NCBI GenBank assembly: GCA_000507305.1 | Contig: DF239249.1 | Span: 186,001-250,000, forward strand | DNA: 64,000 nucleotides | From: Breviolum minutum Mf 1.05b.01 | Lineage: Eukaryota > Sar > Dinophyceae > Suessiales > Symbiodiniaceae | Direction: 5' to 3' | In this document: positions 1-14,100 of the stretch, piece after piece | Layout: each line of letters opens with the position of its first letter | How positions within the stretch are numbered: position 1 is the stretch's first letter | Notes under the pieces: model-generated | What the model saw: the letters and a program-made list of their open reading frames with translations, nothing else | The model's database searches: none | Told to the model about the DNA's origin: nothing | Position numbers and translations under genes: made by a program

Positions 1-1929
1 CAACAAACAGCAATGCAACTAGTAGGGTGAGATGAAATAAGTTGATATTAGGCAACATAAATTTGGAGCACGTAAGCTGAGAAAACTAAGAGAATTTGAG
101 GTTAGATCAGTTACGGAAAACTAGACACTCTAAGAGAAAGTTCGACAGGCATAAGATATAGACAGATATCAGACCGGTACCGAGGCTGAAAACCCTTAGT
201 AGAAGATTTAGAATTATATGATAATTTGACACAGAAATAGAAGAGGGCGCGGCGGCACTACTCCACGATGTCGAAGCCGAAACATTGCAAATAACACGTT
301 TTCGGAAGGTTGGTTGCAAAAATCCAACGAATTTGCAGGGTTGCGGACCGCACCAGCAACCCACCATGCAAAAAACACTGCAAATACAACGTTTTCATGC
401 GGAATGCTGCAAAATGCAGGTTTTGGGACCATACCATGTGGGGGGGGGGGGGGTGGGTAGCGAACCGCGAACCGGGAACATATATCAACTATTACCAATT
501 GCTGGTTTCTTCTCGTCAGCAAATGGGTTTGCCCTTGGGAAATATTAGAAGCGGACTATCACGCTTCTGTTACTTGACACACTTGGGGAATCTTGGCAAC
601 GTGGTATTAGAATATGCACACACACCAACTGAAGTGGAGTGTTCACAAGTCAAGAAACCATTTTCATTCATCATGAAGCGATCCCCCTTTACATATCTTC
701 TCTACACACATATATATCTATATATAATATCTATACATGCATACATACTTTTGTAGGTATATAGTATGCGTTATATATTATACCTCTATATATGGCATCT
801 TATTCCATCCCGAATGAGCTAGGTCCCAGCCATTGCGATACGTGCCAAATTTTGGCAACTGCCATGCAAGGGAGTCTGGTCGAATAGTAGGACCACCAAA
901 AATACCATATCAATTACATATAAACGATATAAACGAATGAACAATGAGAACAGGAACTGAAACCTGCAGTGAGGTTTCCAAACACCCTTCGCCACATCCA
1001 ACCACAGAAAGGTTTACTGATACACTTCAAGGCACTAGGCGCTCCATGTTGAGGTCTGGCGGATCCCTGCATAGGGCCAGTTGCTGAGGTTGGTTGCCCA
1101 AATTACCCCAGTAGATGCTGAACTTGTTGAGGTTTTTGCAATTGCAATTTGTGAACCAATATCATTTGCAAATGCTAAGAGCCAACACCACATCTTTCTA
1201 GCATTGTATGTTATAACTTATAACAGTAAATTGCAATGACTATGTCAAATCCACATAGGTATCTTTTATATACACAATGGATTGTAACAGTAACTTGCTT
1301 CCAAAACCAAAGAAGACTTAATGCGTTGCAGTACTGGTACCTCAAAGCACCTGAAACTGTAATCTACATCTACGGTAAATGTCCTGCCCTGATGTTTTTG
1401 GACGTCACTCAAATCAATCATCTGGTATTTATTGACAAACATGTCTGGGTGAATTTTCTTCATTCATCAACCGCAACCTGGATATAAGGTGCTGGAAGGG
1501 TACCTGAAGCAACCAACATGTGGGGTGAAGCTTGTAATAAGATCTTTATAACTTGTACCCCACACCTTAAAATCCTCAAATGCAGAGAGTTGCAAATCAG
1601 GGATCCAAGCAGTGGGCAATGCACAAGGAACATATTCAACAACATGCCGCAGAAACTGTTGTCAAGCTTTTTTGAAGTCTGAGAAGAGAGCAAAGGAAAC
1701 CTGAAAAGGATACGAAAACATGCACCAAAGCACATACTTTTAAGAGTGAACTTGAGGGCCTTGTGCTTTATCCCTATGATTCTGCAACCACCGTACTTCT
1801 TCAAATGTCAATTGAGTAGCTGGACCAGCATGTTTCAGTTCCACCCACCCAGATTGGCCCACATTCTTGGCAAGTTACCAGCAGGCAACTGCTTAGCAAA
1901 ATGAATGGCAGCAACATGCGGAGGCGCAT
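1..1929 (-). CDS. Gene A: secreted or membrane protein, 5' part
   Basis: I do not recognise the family. The minus strand gives a phase-consistent chain of exons: 1929-1849, 1655-1504, 1122-1043 and 875-784, with a possible next exon near 635-580; the gene runs off the left edge. The first exon starts with ATG at 1929 and encodes a classic signal peptide: MRLRM, then a hydrophobic core LLPFILLSSCLLV, then TCQEC. Later exons contain EYVPCALPTAWIPD, FEDFKVWGTSYKDLI, VIWATNLSNWPYAG and LPKFGTYRNGWDLAHSG, which are rich in Trp, Tyr and Cys as in an extracellular domain. Donors are GT except at 1043/1042, where a GC donor is needed to hold phase. The ATG lies 238 bp downstream of gene B's stop on the same strand, so the two look like members of one unidirectional cluster. 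Exon ends are read by eye; the signal peptide and the second exon are the firmest parts. Confidence 0.62.
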
Positions 1930-2167
1930 GATCTTTGGCTGCCGTGGGGCGTTTTTCTGTGTGCAAGAAAAAGGCAGCGGAGCAGCGGGCAGTACTAGCA
2001 GTTCCGGAGCAAAGCAACACCCAAACGAATAGCTGGTCGGATGATCATGTAAGGAATCAAGAAAAATAATATAGTATAGTAATATCATTAAATATATAGA
2101 GAGAGAGATGTATGAGGATGTCTGGATAAATCACCTACCTGCGATCAGGAATTTCATTCCCTCAGCT

Positions 2168-5100
2168 TCAGTCCTTCCTGAGGACAGCCAAACTCCAATA
2201 CCAAAGCAGCCAAAGGATTAGGATCTGTGTAAGAGGTTCCCACTGGCTATAAGATGCTCTAATGTATTCTAGTGCATTTGCTTTTGTTTTGAATGCCACT
2301 CGTTGCTTCAACGGGGCAGAATTGGGGAGGGCACTGGGGAGATACATTCCTACTTGTAAGTCGATAGAAACGGGCACTGTCGGGCACTGAATCAGTAGTG
2401 AATCCTCTCAAGTACTTTTTTTTTGAGTGGTAAGTCCACTTGACGGGCAAGCAACCCCTGAGAAAGTCGGGTGATCCTGTACTTGAGAGTTTTGAGTTTA
2501 GAAGGTCTCCATTGCCACTAAGCTCTTGACTGATCATGGCATCTCCAGCAGCGATACAATGCACACCATTTCCAAAGCCATCCTCTGACAGGGAGCTCTC
2601 CACTCACACTGAGACCCTGATACCCAGAAACAAACGCACATATTATATTGTACCACTTCATGAAGGAGGAAAGGATTCCTTTCCCCTTCCAAATTGAAAC
2701 TCAGCATCAAAAGAGATCAAATGAGTATAATTTATCACACAACTCCAAAGCATCTTCCATGTGGTGGTGTCATGATTAACCAAAGAAAAGTCAGGTCATT
2801 CTGGAAGGATTTTGAAATAAAATGTGATTATCAAGTCAGATAAGTCAGATATCTAAAACATGCAGTTTCATGAGGGTGGAAAAATTATGCATTTAAAAAC
2901 AGTCTTTTCCCTTCCATGCTGTTGGCATCTTCAGTTTCTATTTACAGTACTTCTCGGGATCCCCTTGGAATCGATAACTATAACATGCATCAAAAAAATT
3001 AAACAAACATGATGCTTCTTACATAGACACATCAGCCTAATGAACTCATCAATTTGTTGGTCAGTTGGCTTGTGGTCAATTTGCGCAGCAGTGGCCTCCT
3101 CTTTTCGCCAGCAACAGGGCACAGCCGAAGCATTGCCTTCAACTTTGCTGGCAAAACCTCAGTGATTTCGCAGTTCCATCATACCTGTGATGATTGATTT
3201 ATAAATCATCCGTTTCTCCCAAACAAGGTCAACTTGGAAAGACTGCTGTTCATGCACTGGGCAATGAATCACCCTTTTGCCGTGACCTCCATGAAATGCT
3301 TGCTTTTATCACATATCAGGAATCCCTACAATGGTAGTACTGCCAAGTTTTCAAGCATTGATAGACTTTGGGATATCCTGATATCACCATCCCAAGCCAT
3401 CAAATTATTTCCTCTATGACGACTCAAAAACATCCCATCCAGCAACCATCGTTTCCAACCATCCTTGCTATCCTTGGAAAAGCCACTCTTCATGCATTCA
3501 TCTGCTTCTTTAATCGATTTACAATCTTTGACCTCACCAAAATTGTGGGCCACTGGGTGAGGTTGAGAATTCTCAGATCCCTTGCGAGAACATTCAAGAC
3601 TGATACAAAATTGAACTGAAACCAGAAGCTCAAAGTTGACTTGCACAGTCTCAGCTTCTCTGTTTGTAGAATGCGCAATTCAAAGGCATTTTGTGAGTAC
3701 AACTTCTTTTCATATCAGGTTCCTAGGGCTCTCTTCCAAGACTGGAAAAAAAAATGGCCTCCGCTTCTAGCGGCTTCTCATGGCATTGTGGTTTGCTGCT
3801 TCCACCCGATGTTTGCCTCGAACATGTTGGAAATCTTGTATGACACGGTCACCTTCCAAAGTATTCTTCCACCAAAGGAAACTCATCAGAATACTGTATT
3901 CCATAACATGTATGAGAACATAGTTGCAGGTATTTCCGGAAACATTTACTCTAACAACATCTTTGATAATTACTCAACAAATATCTCTGTCGGTTACATG
4001 TTATTTTGGCTTGACATACTCAGGTGGTTGTCAGAAGCTGGTCATTGTGCCCTATCCACAGTGCAATTTGCTGAGATCCAGGCGCATATCCATCTCTACA
4101 TGTAATTTCGCATTTGCAATTCGTGTCACCCACCTGTGCCATTCGTGGTTTGGACAGGGCATTTTTCAAGCCACCAAGGCAAACAAAATAGCACCCGAAA
4201 CCCAACTCTTGAGGTGAATATTTTCGGGGGCTCCATGGGGCTCCCATCAATTGGTGGTCCAAAGCTTGGGTAGGCAACATGAAACAACCAGTGCCAGAGC
4301 ACACCAAGCGAGAAAAAAAAAACACCAAAGAGTAGCCAAAAGAAAAAAGCAAACATAGATTGACATAGCCTCAAAGAAAGCCAAACAACAAAAACAGCAG
4401 AAACATCAATTAGAAACAACCAACCCACCAAATCCACCCAACCTACACCAACTGACCAACCCCTATCCAAATGCCTTGCAGTCACAGCCATTCACATCTC
4501 GCCCATCGCCTTCAACATGAACACTTGGACATGGCAATGGCGCAGGCCTCCAAAAGCGTTGCATCCGAGGTAACGGTCAAACTCGACAGAAAGTTTCAGG
4601 AGATTTTCTCCAGGTTCCAAAACACAAATATGGATTCAGCACTTCCTTTTTCCTTTTGGATAATGAGCAATGATCGAGTGTTTGAGATGCGTGTATATAA
4701 GGCTTTTTGTAAAGCAAATGGTACCTGTGCACCCTTACATGGCTCTATCTGGCACGGCACAGATATCCATTCTAGATCCCTGAAGTCGTGATGACCCAAG
4801 ATTGCTGGACTGGGTGTTCAAGCTTTACTTACTAGTAGCTCATATATACTTCACATTCCAGATGCCATACACTTAAATGTACCCTTTGCCATGCTTAGCC
4901 CAAAAATCACTGTTGCACTACTTGATATTTCAAGTTTCAAGTGGAGGATCTCTATTTGCTGATTAAAAATGATTACATTCCTGCTGAAAGAAAAGCCGCA
5001 GTTTCAATAGGTTCTATAAGAAAATAAATGTCTCTGCTTTTGAACAAATACTGTACGGATGTTTTACTGCATCATTTCACCTATCTGAAGTGAGGTGATA

Positions 5101-8100
5101 TTTTGGGAGGTGCCCCCCATTCAACCGCGGAAGCAAGAGACTTAAGCATTGATTCCGGATTCTCAAGAGATATGAGAATTCCATTTTGACTTTATCACAT
5201 TAAGCCTCATATCCTCAGTATTCCCTTCTTGCCATCTCTTTTTTGCACTATATCAAACATATTGAAAAGCATGATAAGATGACAACTTTCCTGAGTCCAA
5301 GTTTTCCATCACCTTAGACACCCTGCCTGGGCCAACAAGCTGGTGGAACACCAAGGTCAAAACCTCCCTTCTCGTTGGCTCCACATGTCCTGGGTTTGCA
5401 GGCATTCTGCGGCTATGTTTAGATACACAAAAATTACCCGAAATGGTGATGTTTGAATGTCCATGTACCATCATGAACCTAGGAGTTCTGAATTTATCTG
5501 GCGCAATTTTTTGAGATCCAAACGGTCACAAGGACATCTCAAAACATCCAAACACCCGGCTGCTTGCAGAAGCAGTCCTATCCCCATCTGGGCCACCACC
5601 AATGCGCTCCATGCCGTTGGTACAAAAAACCTTCACCAAAATGAAACACGGATCAGGAGGGTGTTGAAGGCTGACTTGTTTTAAGATCATTCTTCCATGA
5701 ATGACGGTGGAACCAACCAAAAGGGCCTTGCAAGCACAAGCATCTGCTTTTGCTCCAGGTGGATAGCACCTCAGAACTATCAGCGATGAGGCAGGGAACG
5801 TGAATAATGTAGGAAATTCCCATGCATTATCATAAGATCTAACCAAAATGGCTTGCTTTCCACTTCCCTACGATGGTAAACTCCTAGCCGCCCCAGGTCA
5901 TGATTATCAAGGTGCTTGTCGCAGCCGTTGGGTTCCAAAAATCCGGAGACGAAGGTATCTTCGCCTGGTCACAGCAAGGTGAATCGTGCTAACCCTCAGC
6001 CCATTCCATAGCATTCCTTGCATGGAAAAACACCCGAAAAAATGTGAGCATTCTAATGCATTCTATGCATATATATATATATATATATTTCCAATATATT
6101 TCCATAGTTCCTACAAAAATCAAACCGCAAATGATGGGCCCTATCATAAGTGCTTCGTAGGTTACACACGAACGCCAAAAGTTTCTGGCTCAAATCCTGC
6201 AGACCCTGAACTAAATCATCTGTGAAGGTGAGCATGAAAAGCTTTACATGGTTTTACCATTTTTACTATCCATTTTGGGGTCATTTGTGGGTATCCTGTT
6301 GGTATCCTCATTTTGAAGAAAACGTGAAAATGTGTGGAAATCTATGTGTCACTTGCAATGACAAGTGCAAGGTGTAAGATGAGTCGGCGGCTTCTGTGGG
6401 GAGCATCAAGGTTGTTTATCATTGTTTGGTATCCTATCACTCCAAACAATCTTTGCAAAACAGAATAAAATCACATGGCTCACATCTATTTGTTCTCATG
6501 TCACAACCTCAACCCTCTAAGATCTTCACAAGCGACAGCCCACAACGAGTAAGATACAAAAACTTGATCTTTCTATCCAGCAAAGTTGCATGGAGGCGTA
6601 CAGGTCGGCAGATCTTCGAAGGCCTCAGTTCTGTGGTGTTTCAGTTTGGGATGGCTGCTGGCTTCGCACGCAAATGGAAACCAAAAAATGGTCTGTAAAT
6701 ATTCGTAAGGTCTTTCAAGTAGTCAACTACTACACTGTATATATTTATATACCCATGTTTTTCTTTAAACTAAAGTATTCTATGGCATTTACATGTGTTT
6801 ACACATGGCAGGACTCTTAGGCTGAATCAAACATCAAGAAATCGCATCTCTCGGGTGGCCAGGTGCCAAACAGCAATCACCACTCGCTTCTTGACGGCAC
6901 AGCTGGATTGACCCGCCTCCAAGTTCAACAGAAAACAGCCAACAGAATATCCTGGAATAACAATGTATACATATATACGTGTTTTTGTTGGATTTCAATT
7001 GTCAAACAGTTCTGAAGCCAATCTAATAATTCTAATAAAGATTATCATTTATCATTATTTGTTAAGCCTGAAATTCATCTACACCCATCTCCACCTGCGA
7101 TTTCACGCTGCAAGTGCCGGTGCTTCGACTCCAACAGCAAGCTTCACCCGCCTCCAACGCGCTAGCAGTTTGGAAAAACAACAAGCCACTAAAAACAAAC
7201 CACTATAAGTGATTGAAACACCCAGTTCGAACAGCATTACGTACGCAAAAATGGATCATGTCTCTGGGGAGTGAATTATATGGGGCTGGTGAGCATCCCC
7301 TGTGGTGATGAAACACAACTGGACTTTTACCATTTCCATGTACAGTACGTAGCTGGTGGTTAAACCACGCCGTGTTGAAAAATACAGTATATGCTCGTCA
7401 AATGGGAAATCTCCCCCAAATGGGATGCAAATGGAAACATGATTGAAATCAACACCTTCGCCCCTCCTCGCAGGATCATGAAATTGGAAAGAAAAGGATC
7501 CCTGGAAGTTCCTTTACAGGGTTGTCATGTATGATCGTCATATCTTTCCGTCACGATTTTGAAACAAGCATATTAAGAAAGAATCAACAATTGCAGGGAT
7601 GACTAGAACACGTTTCTTTCTCTTTGAGTTTGAGAGGAGAGGCTCTTAAGATTCCAGTTGAAGATAGCTACGGTCATAATCGATGGTTTCCACTCATATG
7701 AAATTCTCCCACACAAGTAGGTCTTTTCAAGCTGTATCAAACTGTCTCCATGTTCAAGGATTTTCGTCATTTTGGTTACCATCTATCTATCATCGTAGAA
7801 GTTTGGGAACCCGCAGAGGCCAGCCATCCACCTTGCCGGCATCGGAACCACTGTCTGACTGCTGGCTTGTGAGGCATTCTTTGTCCTGTTTTAAACGGCA
7901 CAGAAGTGGTGAGCCAATGATGGAAATCTAATGGAATTTTGAGGCGTATTTCATCCTGCCTGCTTGATGAAACTAAAATGATGCCAATACTACAAACAAT
8001 AAGGCCTTTCAGAGAGGATCCCAGAATTTCAAAGCAACATGCCCCAAGACATCAAAACATGGGCTGAGAGTAAGCTACCAAAAGTACACCGAATTTACCA

Positions 8101-11100
8101 GGCGTTAGCTGAATCCTACGTCTTGAGCTACAATTGCTTCCGTAATACCCAATCGAACAACTACAGAGCTCGGATGACGAAACTCGGCTGGACATATATG
8201 ATCATATATCTGGGTAAACTATCAAACTAGTATACCAATCTCTCTATTATTGTAAAAACTGTAATTATTCAAACGTCTGCATATGCATGATATTCATTTG
8301 CATCTGTCACTTCTGTCCAATTCTCAGAGATTGGCTGGGACTTTACAGCATTCTGCAGCCATTTTCTCATCCATCAATTTCCATTGCAGCCAAAAATGCC
8401 ACGAAATCCACTCCCCAGCATCTCCTCTTTGATTTCACTACAAACACCAGCAGTGAGCTGCACTGGTGGCACGTTGGCACCCCAGGCCCTGTCGATGCTG
8501 CAGGTTTTTGGTACATCCAGGGTTAGGGTTAGGATCTATGCTTAGTAAACAGGGCATTACACCAACTATCCCGATCTCTCTTAGCAAAATGAATAGTTAT
8601 CTAAGTTAAAACAGCTACCAGAAGACGAAAGGTTCCTCCAGCCACAATGAGTGACAGAATGTAAACATGCACTCACTAATCAACCATCTCAATTCCACGT
8701 ATTTACTGGTAAATCACAACCACAAAAGTACAACACATAGAACATACCACAAACAAACATACGATAATGCGACATGCATTTCACTCAATGAGACCAAATT
8801 GCAACAATTTGCAACCTTGAAATATCTGAAACCAACCATGATTCAGTTTCACCATGTTCAAACCCAACCCTACATGTGTGCGGTAAAGTAGAATGTTAAA
8901 CCAACCTCCATGCCGAGATGAAGTTCCATGTTTCACCAACGAGATTTTGAGAGGATTTCCCTTCATCACAAAGGACAATAACCTGTTTCGCACATCACTA
9001 GGTTCTGTCGACCATCAATCAAGTCACCAAGCAATTTACCCAAACACACATATATACTGTATATATATATATATGCATGCTGCCTACAGTACATTGCATT
9101 ACATTACACTGAATTGCATTACGTACATACATGACTTACACCCACAAACATGTATGTATGCCCTGATTTTCGAGTTCCCTGTAAATTTGCGAACCAACCT
9201 CTCAGTCGCAAGCTTTTTTGAGTAACTGACCCCTGGTTCCAAGTGGAAGATCGGGGTATGAGTAATTGCACATTCATGTGTATATATATATATAGAGAAT
9301 ATAAATGTATATGAATATATGGGACCCTTCCCCCGGCGCTGTAAGACTCCCAAAAGGAGGTCAATATAATCAGGCTCTACCAAACCAAATCGTGATTCTA
9401 TGCGATTCTTTTCAAACTCTTACAAATGAAAAGGGGCATGGCAAAAAAAACAACTATCTCTCTATATACACATATGTATATGTATGTGTATATAAATAAA
9501 TCATTATATATACGTATGTAAATACCAATCAACCAAGTTGAAAGTTGACTCCGTTGCTCTTGGACCAAGGTAGTCAAGGCACTCATCACAGCAGAAGCGC
9601 TCCGTTGGTGCACCGGTCTTAGCATCGACACCTGGGGGTGTCATCTGCTCATGGTATCTATGGTACGGGGAGGGTGCCTGAACCAATGGGGAATTGCTGA
9701 TTCATGTTGGTGCTTTACTATCTCATAAAGGAAAATTCCTGGAATAGTAATCCACCAACCTGAAGTATCGCTTGATTGAGTACTCAGAAATGTAGATGTA
9801 GAAACAGATATGGTCACAACATGTACACAATTACATATATATGAAACACATGCTGGAAGCAAAAAGACATATTCAGTGGATTCCAGATGCAAACCATCAT
9901 TTTGTCTTTTCTATCACATGAGTCAATGTGATGATTTGACTATACATCCATAACCGTGCAATACTACAGTGAGCTTAGATCCGCGTGATGGTGTCTCTGT
10001 GCTTTACTTCATACATTAACCTGAAATCCAGTTTAAGGTCAATATTTGTCACCCACATCATTTGTCACGGCGATGCGCCAATGGATTTGAGGGATGATGA
10101 ATGGACGATGATTAATGTGAACCCAGCATAGACCTAACATCTGTCCAAGATGTCTTAGGGGACTATTTCAAGTCGTCGATGATTACATCGTTGAGGCTCT
10201 CTGAAAATACTCCTCAATTGTGGACTTCCGGCTGCACTCATGCACCACGGATTCTCTACTTGCAAAAAGCAAAGCATGGAAATCAACTCCTAATCTGGAC
10301 AAGCATATAAGGCTTACAAGGTAACATGAAAATTGATGCAATGCAAATCCATAGAGCCAAAGTAGCATTGAGACTCTTCCATCTTCACATCAGGGCACTG
10401 GAATTCTTCGGCCACGCAGGCCTTGTCAGAGACGTTCCGTGATGTCGGGCATGATGAGACCCCAAGTGCTGTGCTGAAATGCGGCCGAAAGGAGAGATTT
10501 GAAATTTATCCTCCCACAATCATGAAGACTAGTAGATGATTCTGCCAAATAAAGCTCTTGAGAAATTGGCCAAGACTAAATTGTACGCCAGCCATCTGCC
10601 CCCGCTAAAGCATGGACAAAATTCCCAGTCCTTCTTTCCACCAGCAACATCACCAATGTGTTTGTGATCAGTTGCACAGCCCACCTGTGAAACATGTTGA
10701 GCAACTCAAGGAGCAATCTACGTATTCCGTAGTGTAGTGTAGAAGTGAACTGATACAGTGTGTGCAATGTGTACATGTGGATATGGATACCTGAAAGAGG
10801 AACAAACAGAAAGCAGAGAGATTGACAACGCAAATAAAGAAAAATGGAAATAGAGACAGAAAGAAAAACAAAAAGAACCCGAAGAGAAATAAAGAAAAAG
10901 AAATAGACCTACATAGCTGTACAAAGATAAATCGATAAGTAGATAGACAGAAAGATTGATAGATGATAGACAAAGAGACGGACACATAGACAAATAGATA
11001 GACCAACAAACAGATAGATAGAAAGATAGAATGATAGAACGATACACAGATAGAAAAACAGCAAGATGAAACAGGGGAAACTATATAATTAGACTAATAT

Positions 11101-14100
11101 ACATGTATATATATATAGTTTGATTACTGTAGATAAGTTTAGATTAGATTGACCGACAAACGGATCCATCAGTAGATAGTTAGATAGATGGATGGATCAC
11201 TAAACAAATAGAAAAGATGAGATAAGATTATACAAGATAAGTAAGCTAAGATGAGTACGATGAGATGAAATAAAATACCATGCTGTAGGCAAATATAGGC
11301 AAATATTAGTCAAGTATTATGAATAGAAAAACACATAGACACTACACAGACAAATAGATGGACAAAGACGTAGATAGAAAAGATAGACAGGATAGATACG
11401 ATCGATAGGGTAGATACAATAGATAGGATAGATAAGGAGATAGGACAGATAGGATGGTGTCTAGACAAATAGAAAGATAGGATAAGCCAGGATAAGAAAG
11501 GATGGCCAAGGATAGGAAAGAATAGGATAGGATAGATAAGATAGGACCGGAAGAAAAGAGATTGGAAGGTAGATATGTAGACAGATAGAAAGATAGATGC
11601 AAGTAGACAGATATATGTATACGCGCAAACCGGGACGTTCGCCGACCCGACAGTACGGTGTTTAAAGGCCTTTTTTAACCTGTGCAGCTTCGTTAGATTT
11701 TTTTTGGTGTTTCAAGAAGCACTTTGAACACGAGTTACATCACAGGTTTGGACATGTGTAGAGTATGTACCGAAGCAGTCCATTCCGTAGCACTTTGAAC
11801 ACGGGTTACATTACAGGTTTGGACATGTGTAAAGTATGTACCGAAGCAGTCCATTCCGTAGCACTTTGAACACGAGTTACATCACAGGTTTGGACATTGG
11901 TAAAGTATGTACCGAAGCAGTCCATTCCGTAGCAATTTGTCCAAAAAGAACGCCCAAACTCCAAATCGCGTAACGGCAAAGAGGACCGAAACCGCGCAAG
12001 GGGTGTGTTTCAGGGTCGGCGAACGTCCCGGTCTGCGGGTATGTATATATATATATAATATATATAATTATATACATAGATACATAGATATGTAGATAGA
12101 TCGATAGATACTGTAGATTGATGGGGTGAATCCAAAAGGATTTCCACATAATCGCAGGTACTTGTAGAGTGATTACAATTTTACTTGTTTCATCCGTTTC
12201 ATCCTCTCACTACGCGACCAGCAACCACAGCACTAACCTTGATCTCTCTCAAAATCAAGACGGAGTCATGGCCAACACCCAACACGGCCAGATCGCTACA
12301 CTGTCTTAACAAAGCCCTTACCCAGGTTGTACAACCCTGATGGCTTGAAGTTGGCTTGGTACAGTGGGTACTCAACCGGTTGGCAAGCAATGGAAGCGAA
12401 ACGTTGGAGTTGCAATCCGTGACAAACGATTCTTCATCAAGGGCGGCTGGCTTGAAGTAAATATATTCTTGTAGTTCTTATGCTGGATTATATTCCCTTC
12501 AGCAGAAACTATTAACCTTCAAAGCAGGTTTGGTTGTATGTAAAATCTCAGTGATAGACAACGGATCACTACAGTCCAAATCCTTGACCAGTCACTGAGT
12601 CCGGTAGCGCCGGTGTTTCTGTACTTGACTCCCATTTCCCACCCACTACGCAAGTGTTTGACATGTTGTTTGACATAATCTGACTATAGCATTAGTCATA
12701 TCAAGTGTACATTGGTACTGTATGTGTTCAAATAGTAAGTTGCATGTCCGTTGAACAAACTCTGCTTTCTCATGTGGTTGCTAGAATATGTCTATCATTG
12801 TCTATCCGTGTATCCCCAACTGAATGGCATTTCTCTTTCTGTCTTTCCTTTATATAGGGTCCACCATCGTTCTTCGTAAAGTCCGTGACCATGCTTGATT
12901 TGGTGATATTCAAAAGACTAAACAAAAGCGTCGTTGTCGATTTGGAATTAAATAGAACCTGAGGATATATAGCAGCTTCCAATCATATTCATCGAACAAA
13001 AATAGCATGCATCTGCAATCTGCATCTTCCCCAGCAACAAACTTCATACCGCGCCTCGCAGTTGCATTCTGGTCCCTTCTTTCCTTTCTCTACACCAAAG
13101 CACATACCTATAGCTGGAATTTCCAAGCTTCAAAGAATGCTGACTGATTTCTGGCTACATACCAAAAGAAATACCACGGCAACGGCGCACAACACGTGAA
13201 ATGCATGTGGCAAGGGATATATTCACCTTTGGTCCAAGTTGCGACAGCCGTTGAGGTGTAAGGTACCCCCATGGTCTGGAGGTGTACAAACAGGATCGGG
13301 TGGACTGTTCCTCAGTTGATTCATAGAGTTGGATGGTTGTTTGGCTGGTGAATCTGATGAGTTGAGGGATACATTGAGACGTATTGAAAAGTAGGGTGAG
13401 GCAACAAATCTGGTTTCAAGAGTGAATGTCTCTTTTTAACATAGTGAAGAATCCAAAATGTTGAACGGGGTGGACCATTTCGTAGATTGAAGCCATATGA
13501 AACAGGGCAATTTGCTTGGAATGATCATAATCCAAGACCTAGAAGCTGAACAAAAACCAACCAGTGTGTGTTTTTCAGATGTTATTGTTTACTGTATTTC
13601 AACCAAAAAATCACAAGGTGATGACCAAGCCCTGAACTTGCAAGTTTTGTGTGCCTATCGTACCATCTTTTCAGTGCCCTGCAAAGCTGGATAATTATGA
13701 ACCCTGGCTGACCAAACCTAGACACGATCCAAGATAGTTGCAGCGTGGTTCTGGTGACCATCTCCCTTTCTCCGACTGTCCTTCTTGACCTGATCAGCTG
13801 TGAAAGTATGTGAATGTTCCATCACCTAAAACTTGGTACAGGATGAATAAGTTATTCGGGGATAGGGTGTTGTTGAACTCATTGAACACCAATCCTCATC
13901 CCAAAGAAGAAGAAGGACAACTAGAAGTTGGCTTGTGACTATCCTAGGAAACTCTTGATGAAACCTAACACTTCCAACATACTTACAGTATATACTCGTG
14001 GGTACGGTGCCACCTACAACTTTTTGGGCCTGCAAGAATCCAGTCACTCTGTGAAACAACCCACATTGGGTAATGATCATCCATCGATGGGATTACCAAA

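Noticed and set aside
6846-6916. PIF/Harbinger-type transposase start (KRVVIAVWHLATREM)
   Set aside because: Resembles the N-terminal ..LATG.. motif, but the neighbouring exons joined in phase show no DDE transposase features, so it is probably chance similarity.
8519-8533. Telomere-like GGTTAGGGTTAGG
   Set aside because: Only two units, in the intron side next to a well-supported exon; far too short to indicate a telomere.
10668-11602. Long Ser/Leu/Tyr-rich minus-strand frames
   Set aside because: They are translations of the GATA-type microsatellite; composition is monotonous and lacks splice context.
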